Numbered from the stretch's first letter, positions 8,904-17,446 are shown. The stretch: DNA of 64,000 nucleotides from Anaeroglomus sp964630775 (GCA_964630775.1 CAZVYY010000003.1:1-64000); one strand, 5' to 3'. The notes: generated from the sequence alone by a model not told the origin. Translations and numbers: made by a program.

Positions 8904-9992
8904 TTATTTGGTTTCTTCGTCAATCCAGGCGAGCACTTCTTTGAGGTCTTTCATGGTGATATCGCCCATGTGAGCGATGCGGAAAGTCTTGTCTTTCAGG
9001 TCGCCGTAGCCATTGCTGATGATCAGGTTGTGCTTGGCCTGCAGGGCCTTGTTCAGTGCGGAGATATCGATATTGCGGGTGTTCTTGATGGTCGTCAGGG
9101 TGTTGGTGCAGTATTTCTCTTCGCAGAACAGGTCGAAATTCTTTTTGGCCCAGGCACGGCAATAATCGGCCATTTCCTTGTGGCGTTTCCAGACGTTTTC
9201 CATGCCTTCCCTGAGCAGCTTTGCGGCCTGATAGTTCACGGCTGCAATGTGCGGGATGGAGGGTGTCGTCGGGGTATTGTCTTTTTCGTTATTCTTGGCG
9301 AAATCGACGAAATCGAAATAATAGCCGCGTTCGGGGACGGTCTTGGCCTTTTCGACGGCGCGTTTGCTGACGGCGGCCACGGTAAATCCCGGCGGAATGG
9401 CGAAGGCCTTCTGGACGGAGGCGAAGGTCACGTCCCATCCGAGCTTATCGAAATGAATCGGCATGCCGACCATGGCGCTGACGGAATCGACGAAGACCAT
9501 CACGTTGGGGTATTTCTTCTTCATCATGTCGCTGATTTCATAGACGGGGTTGGCCAGGCCGGTGCTGGTTTCGGAATAGACCAGGGTGATGGCGGCGTAT
9601 TTGCCGGTGGCTAATTTTTCGTCGATGGCTTCGGGTGTATTGGGTTTGCCCCATTCGACCTTGAGCATGTCCACGTTGCGTCCGCAGGACTTGACGACGC
9701 TGCCCCATTTATCGCTGAAGGCGCCGCAGCCGCAGGCCAGTACGGTTTCATCTTTGGCGACACAGTTGCGGATGGCGCCTTCCCAGATGCCTGAGGCCGA
9801 TGAGGTGACCAGAAAGACATGCTGTTCGGTGAATAAAAGCTGCTTGAGCATCGCAATGGTTTCATTGTGAAGCTGAGCGTATTCCTTGTTGCGGTGTCCC
9901 ATGGTGGGACGAGCCAGTTGCTGAAGCACTTCCGGCAGCACGTGTACCGGACCGGGGATAAATAATTTCGGCGGATTCTTCCAGTCAACCAT
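8904..9992 (-). CDS. Class V aminotransferase (alanine-glyoxylate / phosphoserine aminotransferase-like)
   Basis: A 362-residue PLP enzyme of fold type I. It begins with 'LFIPGPVHVLPEVL' and shows 'FVDSVSAM' with the cofactor-ring Asp169 and SVQKAFAIPPG with the Schiff-base Lys195. The family transfers amino groups to glyoxylate, pyruvate or 3-phosphohydroxypyruvate; sequence alone does not choose, though pairing with DUF1015 suggests serine metabolism. GGAG of its ribosome site lies inside the end of the DUF1015 gene, only 3 bases separate the two, and a strong terminator follows. SerC-like activity is an inference. Confidence 0.87.
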   Translation of the reverse strand: MVDWKNPPKLFIPGPVHVLPEVLQQLARPTMGHRNKEYAQLHNETIAMLKQLLFTEQHVFLVTSSASGIWEGAIRNCVAKDETVLACGCGAFSDKWGSVVKSCGRNVDMLKVEWGKPNTPEAIDEKLATGKYAAITLVYSETSTGLANPVYEISDMMKKKYPNVMVFVDSVSAMVGMPIHFDKLGWDVTFASVQKAFAIPPGFTVAAVSKRAVEKAKTVPERGYYFDFVDFAKNNEKDNTPTTPSIPHIAAVNYQAAKLLREGMENVWKRHKEMADYCRAWAKKNFDLFCEEKYCTNTLTTIKNTRNIDISALNKALQAKHNLIISNGYGDLKDKTFRIAHMGDITMKDLKEVLAWIDEETK

Positions 9993-9995
9993 GAG

Positions 9996-11369
9996 TTACT
10001 CCTTTCCAATACATTGTGTCAGAGGACGGTTATCGTACGGTTCCATCGGGGCGATGGGTAATCTGTTAATGGTGACGCCTGAAAAGACCTTGGGATAGAA
10101 GAAGGTTGATTTCTGGGGCATTTTTTCACCGGCGGCGGCGACGGCCTGGACCTGGTCAATCCGTGTGGGATTGACGAAGAACACGGCCTGACAATGGCCG
10201 CTGTCCACTTTATGAATCGACTGGTCGATGGCGTCGCCGATATCCTTGATGTATTCGATATTGCTTTCTTCGGCAAGCTGCTTGTCGCCGATGCCGAGGT
10301 GCTTTTCGAGAATCAGCAGATGCAGGACATTGACATCGAGGCCGCGGGCGGCATCGCTCATGGTCGGGGCGATTTTTTTCATGGCCGCGGTGTCTTTGAG
10401 GGTCACGGTGTAGAAGGCGTTGTTGGCGGCATAGATGCCGAAGATGTTTTTGCCTTCGCTGCCGGCCTGATTCATCCGGCTGAACATCGCCTGTCGGGCT
10501 TTGGCTTTGGACTTTTCATCGGTGAAATCAAATTTGGCGATGGGGTCAAACTCGCTTTTCAGTTCCGATATCAGCTTGTCGATGGAGAAATTTTTCACAT
10601 CGTTGATCAGGCGATGGGTCGGCTGAATGACAAGGCCTTCATTGTGCATATTGACGAAGGTCATCATCAGGTACTGGGCATCCGGGTGGCCGGTCTGCTT
10701 CCAGTAGTTCAGGGCGGTTTCGTAGCGGTGGTGGCCGTCGGCAATGATTGTTTTACGGGTCTGAATCATGTCCGCAAAGGTCTTGATCATGTCCTGCTGG
10801 GTGATCATATAGACGCGGTGGCGGACATTTTCGTTGTCGGTGTGATCCAGGACGGGATGACTGGCGGATGCCTTTTTGATAATGGCTTCAGCGGTCTTTT
10901 GGGGATCATCGTACAGCATGAAAATCTGGCCGAACTGAGACGCGGTGGCCCGAGTCAGACGCAGGCGGTCGGCCTTGGGGCCGTCGAGGGTTTTCTCATG
11001 CGGCTGGACGCCTTTGCCGAACGGCTCAATCTTGCCCAGGGCGATAATGCCGCTGCGGCGATAGGTCCTGGTGCCAATCGCAAAATCCTGAACATAGGCG
11101 TAAACAGCCTTTTGGGGATCCTGCTTTAAGGCACCGTCCGCAATGGCTTTATCCAGATACTCGCGGGCGCGGGTGTACTGATTGTCGGTCTGGGTGTCCG
11201 ACGGCGCAGTTTTGCCGAGGATGGCCCGGACGATATTGTACGGATTGGCATCGTAAAGGGCCTGCTGGAGTTTAGCGTCAATCACATCATACGGCGGGGC
11301 GATACACTGCCCTGCGTTACCGGTAACCGATCCATCAAATCGGTAAGCACAAAAAGGTTTAATTTCCAT
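9996..11369 (-). CDS. DUF1015 family protein
   Basis: A 457-residue soluble protein matching DUF1015 over its length: 'APPYDVI' at 24-30, 'PHEKTLDGPKADRLRL' near 123-138, and 'IIADGHHRYETAL' at 208-220. No signal peptide. The family has no settled function that I can state; in many bacteria it neighbours serine-pathway genes. The DGHHR motif resembles the one in ParB/Srx-fold free serine kinases, but that is only a motif likeness. It is first gene of a two-gene operon with the aminotransferase, transcribed from the promoter region at 11404-11482. Confidence 0.85.
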   Translation of the reverse strand: MEIKPFCAYRFDGSVTGNAGQCIAPPYDVIDAKLQQALYDANPYNIVRAILGKTAPSDTQTDNQYTRAREYLDKAIADGALKQDPQKAVYAYVQDFAIGTRTYRRSGIIALGKIEPFGKGVQPHEKTLDGPKADRLRLTRATASQFGQIFMLYDDPQKTAEAIIKKASASHPVLDHTDNENVRHRVYMITQQDMIKTFADMIQTRKTIIADGHHRYETALNYWKQTGHPDAQYLMMTFVNMHNEGLVIQPTHRLINDVKNFSIDKLISELKSEFDPIAKFDFTDEKSKAKARQAMFSRMNQAGSEGKNIFGIYAANNAFYTVTLKDTAAMKKIAPTMSDAARGLDVNVLHLLILEKHLGIGDKQLAEESNIEYIKDIGDAIDQSIHKVDSGHCQAVFFVNPTRIDQVQAVAAAGEKMPQKSTFFYPKVFSGVTINRLPIAPMEPYDNRPLTQCIGKE

Positions 11370-11403
11370 AATTTCTTAGTTAATGTAGTAGTTTTCGGGT
11401 TCG

Positions 11404-11425
11404 TATTGTTCCTTGTGGAACAATA
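11404..11425. promoter_or_regulatory. Perfect 9-bp palindrome in the DUF1015 leader
   Basis: TATTGTTCC (11404-11412) and GGAACAATA (11417-11425) with a 4-base loop. It lies downstream of the predicted start of transcription and 35 bases before the DUF1015 start, so it would also form an RNA hairpin in the leader. Confidence 0.55.
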
Positions 11426-11427
11426 AA

Positions 11428-11443
11428 TGTGATTTAATTCACA
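11428..11443. promoter_or_regulatory. CRP/FNR-type operator TGTGA-N6-TCACA
   Basis: TGTGATTTAATTCACA is a perfect match to the TGTGA-N6-TCACA half-site layout used by CRP/FNR-family regulators. It falls just downstream of the predicted transcription start of the minus-strand operon, where bound protein would normally repress. No CRP-family gene is in this window, so the regulator is unknown. Confidence 0.5.
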
Positions 11444-11454
11444 ATGTAGAAACT

Positions 11455-11482
11455 ACTATAACAAAAAAATAGCGGTTTTCAA
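11455..11482 (-). promoter_or_regulatory. Sigma-70-type promoter for the DUF1015 operon
   Basis: Minus strand: -35 TTGAAA (11477-11482), 16-base spacer, -10 TATAGT (11455-11460). Start of transcription expected near 11448. An outer inverted repeat TAGTAGTTT/AAACTACTA (11386-11394 and 11450-11458) overlaps the -10 box. Confidence 0.55.
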
Positions 11483-11569
11483 TGGAAATGCTACAGGATT
11501 TTATCGGCATTTGACGATTTTGGAAAGATGCCTTGAAAATCAACCACGACGATAAAAGGAAGTGAAATT

Positions 11570-11839
11570 ATGGCTCAACGCGAGTACAGTAAATATCAGC
11601 AAAAGATTATATCCAATTATTATCAGAATCTGGATACGATGGCTTTGCAGCGATTGCAGGAACTGGTGACGGAGTTGTTTTTAGCCGATACGGACAAGAA
11701 GCGGCAGCGGCTCTGGGAGCAGGCGGAAAAGGCGATAGGGAAACTGGATATTAAGCCGGCCGTTAAGAAGCATATCCTGGAATCTCGGGATGTGCAGGTT
11801 CTGGCTAAAAATCTGAATGAATGGCTGACGAAGAAATAG
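11570..11839 (+). CDS. Conserved-looking small hypothetical protein
   Basis: An 89-residue hydrophilic, apparently all-helical protein, with no signal peptide or membrane segment. AAAAGGAAG sits about 7 bases before the ATG, a good ribosome site, and codon use looks like neighbouring genes. The sequence is rich in Lys, Gln and Leu with a spaced 'LQELVTELFLADTDKKRQRLWEQA' type helix. I do not recognise a family. It stands alone between the divergent DUF1015 operon and tRNA-Ser. A role in nucleic-acid or protein binding would be a guess. Confidence 0.65.
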   Translation: MAQREYSKYQQKIISNYYQNLDTMALQRLQELVTELFLADTDKKRQRLWEQAEKAIGKLDIKPAVKKHILESRDVQVLAKNLNEWLTKK

Positions 11840-11995
11840 TATATAGTAAAAGCAAGGAAATATCTTGATAAAATATGTGATGCGGGGTGCGTAAGGATAA
11901 GACTGGACGGCTTGATTTTGTTGGCAAAATTGGTTTTTAGCCTTGAAGCAGGCCGGGTTTATGGTATCATTGCCCCCCTGAGTGTGACTTGCTCT

Positions 11996-12082
11996 GGAGA
12001 GGTGTCGGAGCGGCTGATCGAGCAGCCTTGGAAAGGCTGTGTAGGGTTTACTCTACCGTGGGTTCGAATCCCACCCTCTCCG
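11996..12082 (+). tRNA. tRNA-Ser (anticodon GGA)
   Basis: 87 bases with a 7-bp acceptor stem (GGAGAGG/CCTCTCC), discriminator G82, D-arm, anticodon stem CAGCC/GGCTG with loop TTGGAAA (anticodon GGA, reading UCC/UCU), a long variable arm typical of class II tRNAs (GTGTAGGG...CTCTACC), and a T-arm GTGGGTTCGAATCCCAC. CCA is not encoded. Its 3' end served as an integration site: the integrase remnant reads into it from the opposite strand. Confidence 0.95.
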
Positions 12083-12084
12083 TT

Positions 12085-12375
12085 TTTTTCTTTATTGGCT
12101 AAAATCACGTCTATAAGTTCTTGTAATTCAATGGGTTGCAGATTCCTGCCTATTTTATACTCGTCCACTGTCCTCAAACTGTCCTCTAAATCATCATCAG
12201 CAAGTTCAGATGTTTCCGATTTGGCAAGTTCCATCATCGTCTTCCGGCTGTCGTCATCGTGGAGGTGATAATACAAATCCAGCATCTCGGAATTGCTGTG
12301 TCCTAACCAGGCCAGAGCCTTTCGATACGCCACACCATGGTTGGCACACATGCTGGCAAAATAACGGTGTGGAAA
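12085..12375 (-). pseudogene. C-terminal remnant of a tyrosine recombinase (integrase)
   Basis: Minus-strand frame reading HRYFASMCANHG, then VAYRKALAWLGHSNSEML and DLYYHLHDDD. This is the C-terminal catalytic block of phage-type integrases: the HxxR-like box, the 'LGHS' box and the Tyr nucleophile region. The N-terminal two thirds are missing, because the frame begins directly after the sigma factor stop codon (TGA at 12376-12378) in the same phase. At its other end it runs into the tRNA, giving the familiar 'GGIRTHG' read-through. It marks a past integration at tRNA-Ser followed by deletion. Confidence 0.82.
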
Positions 12376-12960
12376 TCAAGGATTATTTTTCTGTTGAATG
12401 ATCAGCTCATTTCGTAATCGTTTGTAGGCTCTGCCCAGCAGTGATTCGATGGCTGATTTCGTCCAGCCTGTCTTATTGGAAATCTCCGTATAATTCAGGC
12501 CTTCAATTTTGTGCAGGATGACGACCTGTTTCTGACGGGGATTGAGTGTCTGAATCGCTTTCCAGATTGTGTCAGACATATCTGTTTTTTCGGTTTGGGC
12601 ACCCCCTTTATTCCTGTCAGTATGCCTGGATTCTTCCTGATGGTGAAGCATGATCTGAGTCCGCTGTGTTTTGCGTTTTTCATCCATGCATAAATTGACA
12701 ACAATCCGGTACAGCCAGGTGGTAAACTCGGCCTCGGGTTTGTATTTTTCCGCTCCCTGATAGACCCGAAGAAAGGCTTCCTGGCATACATCCTCGGCAA
12801 GATTCCATTGTCCCAGAATTCGGTATGCCAGCGCCAATACCCGCTCTTTGTGCCGCAAATACAGTCGGCCCAACTCCGAGGTATCGCCTTGGGCGATGGC
12901 GGTCATCAGCTCGCAGTCATCAGGAGGTGTCTTTGCCGGATGGTTGATAGTCATTCCCAT
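12376..12960 (-). CDS. ECF sigma-70 family RNA polymerase sigma factor
   Basis: A 194-residue two-domain sigma factor. Region 2 spans about 27-95 (LAEDVCQEAFLRVYQGAEKY, then TTWLYRIVVNLCMDEKRK) and region 4 about 135-185 (LNPRQKQVVILHKIEG, then TGWTKSAIESLLGRAYKRLR, a helix-turn-helix). It binds core RNA polymerase and recognises -35/-10 elements. No anti-sigma gene is adjacent. The start lies 17 bases after the stop of the PPC-repeat protease gene, so both are probably on one transcript. Its stop is fused to an integrase scar, so the last residues (IIQQKNNP) may not be original. Confidence 0.9.
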   Translation of the reverse strand: MGMTINHPAKTPPDDCELMTAIAQGDTSELGRLYLRHKERVLALAYRILGQWNLAEDVCQEAFLRVYQGAEKYKPEAEFTTWLYRIVVNLCMDEKRKTQRTQIMLHHQEESRHTDRNKGGAQTEKTDMSDTIWKAIQTLNPRQKQVVILHKIEGLNYTEISNKTGWTKSAIESLLGRAYKRLRNELIIQQKNNP

Positions 12961-12977
12961 AAGAGCATTTCACTGGC

Positions 12978-15900
12978 TTAAGGATTGATTCGTTCCATCC
13001 AATGATTTGCAAAAATCAACAGATCTGCCAGGTTTACGGAACCCATCTTGTCGATATCAGCTCCCTGGCAGTAAAAGTTGGACGCGTCACAGTTCTGGAG
13101 CATCCAGGCCTCTGCCAGCACGGCGTAATCCAGCATGTCCACATCGCAATCATGGTCATAGTCGCCGGCCAGTTTGGTTGAAAAGACCCAGACAGGTCCC
13201 GGCGTCTGCGTACAACTGGTTTTGGTTATGACTTGCCAAAACCAGGTTGTACCGCAAGTGAGCATATTTGTCTGGAACCAGGGACGCGGATTGTCGGCAG
13301 AGATTAACTCCATCGTATCGGGACTCGTTCCGAGATAAACATCGAACACTGGAATTAAGCTGCTGAATTCGGTTGTGCGAGTTGCCTGTTCCCATTCCGG
13401 GCAGCCCGTGTCAGGGCATTGTGACATCCGGTCGCAACTGCCGTCCTGAACGAAATCCGGATTTCCTGCATACAGAATGCCTTCGACCTCATAGGTTGCC
13501 ATATTAATCACCGCCGAACCTGAGTTGCCCATGAAGGTATCCAGATTCGCCTGAAAACTGCCTGATGCGAGATTGTCCTGAACCCAGGCATTATTTGCAT
13601 ATTTTCGAGGCAGTCCCAGGGTATGGCCAATGACGGCAAGGGCCTGCCGGTCCGGCACTTTGCCGGCCCGGCGGGTGATCAGCGGGGCATGGGTTAAGAT
13701 CTCACGATCCAGACGAATCAGTGCCCAGTCTGAATCGGCCGTCTGTACCCGGGCGATGATGCCGCTGCAGAAATAGACATCGGATTCATGCACGGTCAGA
13801 ACGGGGGTTGTGGCGTTGATCATGGTGAAGCCGAATACAAAGGCCATGTCGATACAGACGCTGGAATCATCAATGCAATGGCCGGTGGTGGCTACGATAT
13901 CCGGTGCAACAAGAAATGCCGTGCATACTGCCGGGGCCGGCTGGTTAATAAACGGGACATCACTGCAAAGCGTTCTTGCATAGGTATCCAGATAAGTCTG
14001 TGCAAGTGTTGTTGAGGGCATTGAAAAAGAACCGTCAGCGTTAAATGTTAAATCTCCCAGGGGGATGATTGCCGCAGTGGAATCGCCGATAGCTTTTAAT
14101 GTCATATTGGCGACCTGGTATTCGTCTATTCGATCATCCGTGCCATAGATTCCCTTTAACACGAATTTCGGTTGGGATGTATTCTCTAAGATGGCGGCTC
14201 CATTGTTCCAACTCAGAACAGGCTCTCGTTCCGTATCGAAGGATAAATCAGCAGGATAAGGATTGGCAGGTTCGGTCAGCGGCATGCAATCCGAACTGAC
14301 GACCAAAGTATAATCCCCAATGGCTCCGCGGTAGCCAGCCACTCGAATCAAAATCGCATCATCGGCTTCCAGGTAAATATCCAATCCGGATTGCTCTTTA
14401 CAGTAATCATCGTTGCAGGCCAGTTCCATTCCATTGCAGCCATCATAGACGGACAGCGTGGTGTCGAATTGACTGCCGCACAGACTGATTTCATAATTGC
14501 CGCTGATGGGGGGCGTGAATCTGAACCAGACATCCAGGGTGTCCTCTTCACCGCAGGAGCTGACGGATGCGCCTGTTGCGCTCCGCGTTGTTCCATGGCA
14601 GGGGACATTCAGCTCCACGTCGATGGCATTGATGCAGTTGTCATTGGCCGGAGGAGGCAGGCTTTCAGTGATAAGCAAGTCATAATTCCCCATATCGCCA
14701 TCATAGCCAGCGATGCGGATCCAATACGTCTGTCCGGCAGTGAGGCCCAGTACGAGTTCGGACTGGCTGCCGCAACTGTCATCATTGCAGGCCAATTCGC
14801 TTCCCTGGCAGCCGGAATAGACAGACAGGGTTGTATCGAAATCACTGCCGCACAGGCTGATCAGATAATCTCCGGTTTTGGAGGGTGTAAAGAGATGCCA
14901 GACATCGTAAAAATCAAAATAAAACCCGCAACTGCTGCCGATACTGCCCAAGGCCCCCAATGTGGAACCCTGAAATGGAATATCTTCAAAGACTTCAATG
15001 GCTTTGGTGCAGTCATCATTGGCCGGCTGTGTAAACCGTTCGGTCACAACAACGACATAATCGCCGGTATTGCCGCCTTTTCCAGCAATGCGGATATAGT
15101 ATGTCTGGCCGGCAGTCAGATACACCACGACTTCCGATTTTACATCACACATATTGTCATTACAGGCCAGCTCGGATCCTGTGCAACTGGTATAAACAGC
15201 CAGGGTGGTGTCAAAACTGCTGCCGCACAGGCTGATGGTGTGATAACCGCTCCTGGCAGGCCTGAAGGTATGCCATACATCAAGTTTGTCATTACCTGCG
15301 CAACTGCTTGATTTCTGGCCGGTTGCACCGAGAGTCGTTCCGTAATAGGGCAGGTCCAGAGACAGGGGAATTGCATTGTTGCACAAATCATTGACGGGCT
15401 GCTGTGAATACCGCGTAATATTTAAAATGTAATCCCCGGCGGCTCCGTCGAAGCCTGCAACGCGGATCGCATAAGTTCTGCCGCCGGTCAGGGTTATATT
15501 TAATTTGGACTGGGAATCACAGGCGTCGTCATTACAGCCGATTTCCAGTCCTGTATCATCAAATACAGCCAGGGTGGTGTCAAAACCGCTGTTGCACAGG
15601 CTGATGATATATTCGGTGGCTGCCGGCGGGGTAAACAAATGCCAGACATCGTAAAAATCATATCCCTGGGCGCAACTGCTGTAGGTGTCTCCGGTTGCCC
15701 CAAGCGTTGTGCCATTGAATGGAATGGTTTCGAATACCTCGATCGCACCTGCGAATTCATCATTGGCGGGGGCGTCAGGTCGTTTGTCAGCCAGCAGCGT
15801 ATATTGCCCTGTGGCGCCATTATAACCGGCGACACGGACTAAATACGTATATCCGGCAGTTAGGCTGACCACGACTTCCGATTGAACGCTGCATAGATCA

Positions 15901-16223
15901 TCGTTGCAGGCCAGTTCCATTCCTCCGCAGGCATCATAAACGGATAACGTGGTATCGAAGGAACTGCCGCAAAGACTGATGGTGTAATTGCCGGATTGCG
16001 AAGGGATAAAACGATGCCAGACATCTTTGGTGTCTTTGAGGGAACAACTGCTGGTTGAGGTTCCTGTTGCACCAGTGCTGTTACCGTTATAGGAAGTCGA
16101 CTCTGTCAGTGGGATCGCGTTCTGACAAAAATCGCCCTGAATCTCAGCTTGTACAGGACAATAAAATAAACAATACGATAGGATTAAAATAATAACCGGT
16201 CGAGGAGAGTATAACCTATTCAT
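12978..16223 (-). CDS. Secreted serine protease with five PPC-type repeats and dockerin-like domain
   Basis: 1081 residues from ATG 16223, chosen because GGAGG sits 6 bases upstream; the ATG at 16268 lacks a site. After a signal peptide come five pre-peptidase C-terminal-like repeats of about 113 residues (roughly 30-595), each with 'DVWH/DVWF', 'YTISLCGSSFDTTLSVYD' and 'ELACNDD' blocks. A trypsin-like domain follows (about 715-930), with TGHCID (His about 782), DSDWALIRLD (Asp about 832) and GNSGSAV (Ser about 901), so the triad looks intact. The C-terminus is a dockerin-like pair of EF-hand halves. Probably a surface or extracellular protease; substrate unknown. The sigma factor follows on the same strand. 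Confidence 0.88.
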   Translation of the reverse strand: MNRLYSPRPVIILILSYCLFYCPVQAEIQGDFCQNAIPLTESTSYNGNSTGATGTSTSSCSLKDTKDVWHRFIPSQSGNYTISLCGSSFDTTLSVYDACGGMELACNDDLCSVQSEVVVSLTAGYTYLVRVAGYNGATGQYTLLADKRPDAPANDEFAGAIEVFETIPFNGTTLGATGDTYSSCAQGYDFYDVWHLFTPPAATEYIISLCNSGFDTTLAVFDDTGLEIGCNDDACDSQSKLNITLTGGRTYAIRVAGFDGAAGDYILNITRYSQQPVNDLCNNAIPLSLDLPYYGTTLGATGQKSSSCAGNDKLDVWHTFRPARSGYHTISLCGSSFDTTLAVYTSCTGSELACNDNMCDVKSEVVVYLTAGQTYYIRIAGKGGNTGDYVVVVTERFTQPANDDCTKAIEVFEDIPFQGSTLGALGSIGSSCGFYFDFYDVWHLFTPSKTGDYLISLCGSDFDTTLSVYSGCQGSELACNDDSCGSQSELVLGLTAGQTYWIRIAGYDGDMGNYDLLITESLPPPANDNCINAIDVELNVPCHGTTRSATGASVSSCGEEDTLDVWFRFTPPISGNYEISLCGSQFDTTLSVYDGCNGMELACNDDYCKEQSGLDIYLEADDAILIRVAGYRGAIGDYTLVVSSDCMPLTEPANPYPADLSFDTEREPVLSWNNGAAILENTSQPKFVLKGIYGTDDRIDEYQVANMTLKAIGDSTAAIIPLGDLTFNADGSFSMPSTTLAQTYLDTYARTLCSDVPFINQPAPAVCTAFLVAPDIVATTGHCIDDSSVCIDMAFVFGFTMINATTPVLTVHESDVYFCSGIIARVQTADSDWALIRLDREILTHAPLITRRAGKVPDRQALAVIGHTLGLPRKYANNAWVQDNLASGSFQANLDTFMGNSGSAVINMATYEVEGILYAGNPDFVQDGSCDRMSQCPDTGCPEWEQATRTTEFSSLIPVFDVYLGTSPDTMELISADNPRPWFQTNMLTCGTTWFWQVITKTSCTQTPGPVWVFSTKLAGDYDHDCDVDMLDYAVLAEAWMLQNCDASNFYCQGADIDKMGSVNLADLLIFANHWMERINP

Positions 16224-16369
16224 GATCAACCTCCGTTTATCGCATATTTCAGGAAATACCTTCTCCACAACAGAGAGGGCAATAATTCAGAAGAAAGGTT
16301 AATAAAGGTCAAATTTGTTACAAAAAAAATAAAATTCGGTGACGGAGGCAATGATTTTACAGGGATGTA

Positions 16370-16395
16370 TTTTGAAAAATGGAATTTTTTCAAAA
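16370..16395. repeat. Perfect 10-bp inverted repeat between divergent genes
   Basis: TTTTGAAAAA (16370-16379) and TTTTTCAAAA (16386-16395), 6-base loop, in the region separating the minus-strand protease from the plus-strand repeat protein. It could be an operator for either promoter or a chance AT-rich palindrome. Confidence 0.4.
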
Positions 16396-16525
16396 AAAGC
16401 AGGTCCTGACCGCAGGTCTTTGGCAACTTGCGGCGTTAAACAGTTAGAGTGACGAAAAAGGAGCGTTATGGGAAAACGGGATATAAAAAGGTAATAATGG
16501 ATTCAGACAAAGGAAAGGAATGACA

Positions 16526-17383
16526 ATGAGTACCAAAAAAATCGTAGCGATGTGTGTAATTCTGGGGATTTTGGCCGTTTCCGCTCAGGCGGCCCAAAAA
16601 CAGCAGACACGGCAGCAAAAAAAGGCCCAGTATCAGCAGGCTCTTGTCCAGAAAGTTCAGGAACAGTATCGGTATCAAAAACAGCTTGCCGAGGAAACAG
16701 TTCTGAAAAGCATTGTCGATGGTGGTGATGGCTACAAAGATCGGGATCGTGATCGCATCCGCGACCAGAAAAAACAGGCGGCCCAAACGGGGGAACAAAA
16801 ACAGGATCGGATTCGCGATCAGAAACAGGATGGTTCTTGTCAAGATACTGATGCCGAATATGAAGCTTTCTTGAAGGCCCTGTTTGGTGACACGGATCCC
16901 GACCAACTCCAGACCAGAACGCAGACACGCGACCAGAAAAAGACCTGTGATCAGACCTGCGAGCAAACCTGCGACCAGGTACGTGAACAGAAACAGGATC
17001 AGCTTCGTCTGCAAAAACAGGATGGTACATGTCAGCAAACAGTGCTGAAGGCCAATGGCGCCGGAGATCAGGACGGCACGCCGGACCAGACCAGAACGCA
17101 GACTCGTGAGCAAAAAAAGACGTGTGCTCAGACCTGCGAGCAAACCTGTGACCAGGTACGTGAGCGAAAGCAGGATCAACTCCGCCAGCAGAAACAGGAT
17201 GGAACGTGTCAGGAAACAGTCTTAAAGGCGAATGGCCCTGGCGATCAGGATGGCACGCCGGACCAGACAAGAACACAAACCCGGGATCAGAAAAAGACTT
17301 GTGATGAAACGTGTGATCCCATTCAGGACCAGAAACGGGACCAGACTCGTGACCAAAAACAGGATGGCTCTTGTCAGGAATAG
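16526..17383 (+). CDS. Exported Gln/Arg/Asp/Lys/Cys-rich tandem-repeat protein
   Basis: A 285-residue protein of unrecognised family. The start is set at ATG 16526 because AGGAAAGGA (16511-16519) is 6 bases upstream. Residues 1-22 form a signal peptide ending in AQA. The mature part has almost no hydrophobic residues; it is built of Q/R/K/D/T with cysteines. A 59-residue unit starting 'DQDGTPDQTRTQTREQKKTC' repeats nearly perfectly (unit length 177 bases), preceded by a diverged copy and followed by a partial one. Each unit has a CxxxCxxxC cluster (TCxQTCEQTC) and a lone Cys in DGTCQ. Extended, disulfide-linkable or metal-binding helices are possible; this is inference. The ECF sigma genes on both sides are suggestive neighbours. 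Confidence 0.8.
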   Translation: MSTKKIVAMCVILGILAVSAQAAQKQQTRQQKKAQYQQALVQKVQEQYRYQKQLAEETVLKSIVDGGDGYKDRDRDRIRDQKKQAAQTGEQKQDRIRDQKQDGSCQDTDAEYEAFLKALFGDTDPDQLQTRTQTRDQKKTCDQTCEQTCDQVREQKQDQLRLQKQDGTCQQTVLKANGAGDQDGTPDQTRTQTREQKKTCAQTCEQTCDQVRERKQDQLRQQKQDGTCQETVLKANGPGDQDGTPDQTRTQTRDQKKTCDETCDPIQDQKRDQTRDQKQDGSCQE

Positions 17384-17446
17384 TGCCAAAGGGGCGATCT
17401 GGACTATGTACATATTCTTCCTGCCCCCAAAGTCCTATTTAAATGG

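Noticed and set aside
10194..11129. 311-codon plus-strand frame opposite DUF1015
   Set aside because: Shadow frame of the DUF1015 gene; no ribosome site and no independent signature.
16300..16460. Possible riboswitch before the repeat protein gene
   Set aside because: CCGCA/TGCGG stem is present, but the conserved core of c-di-GMP or other known riboswitches was not found.
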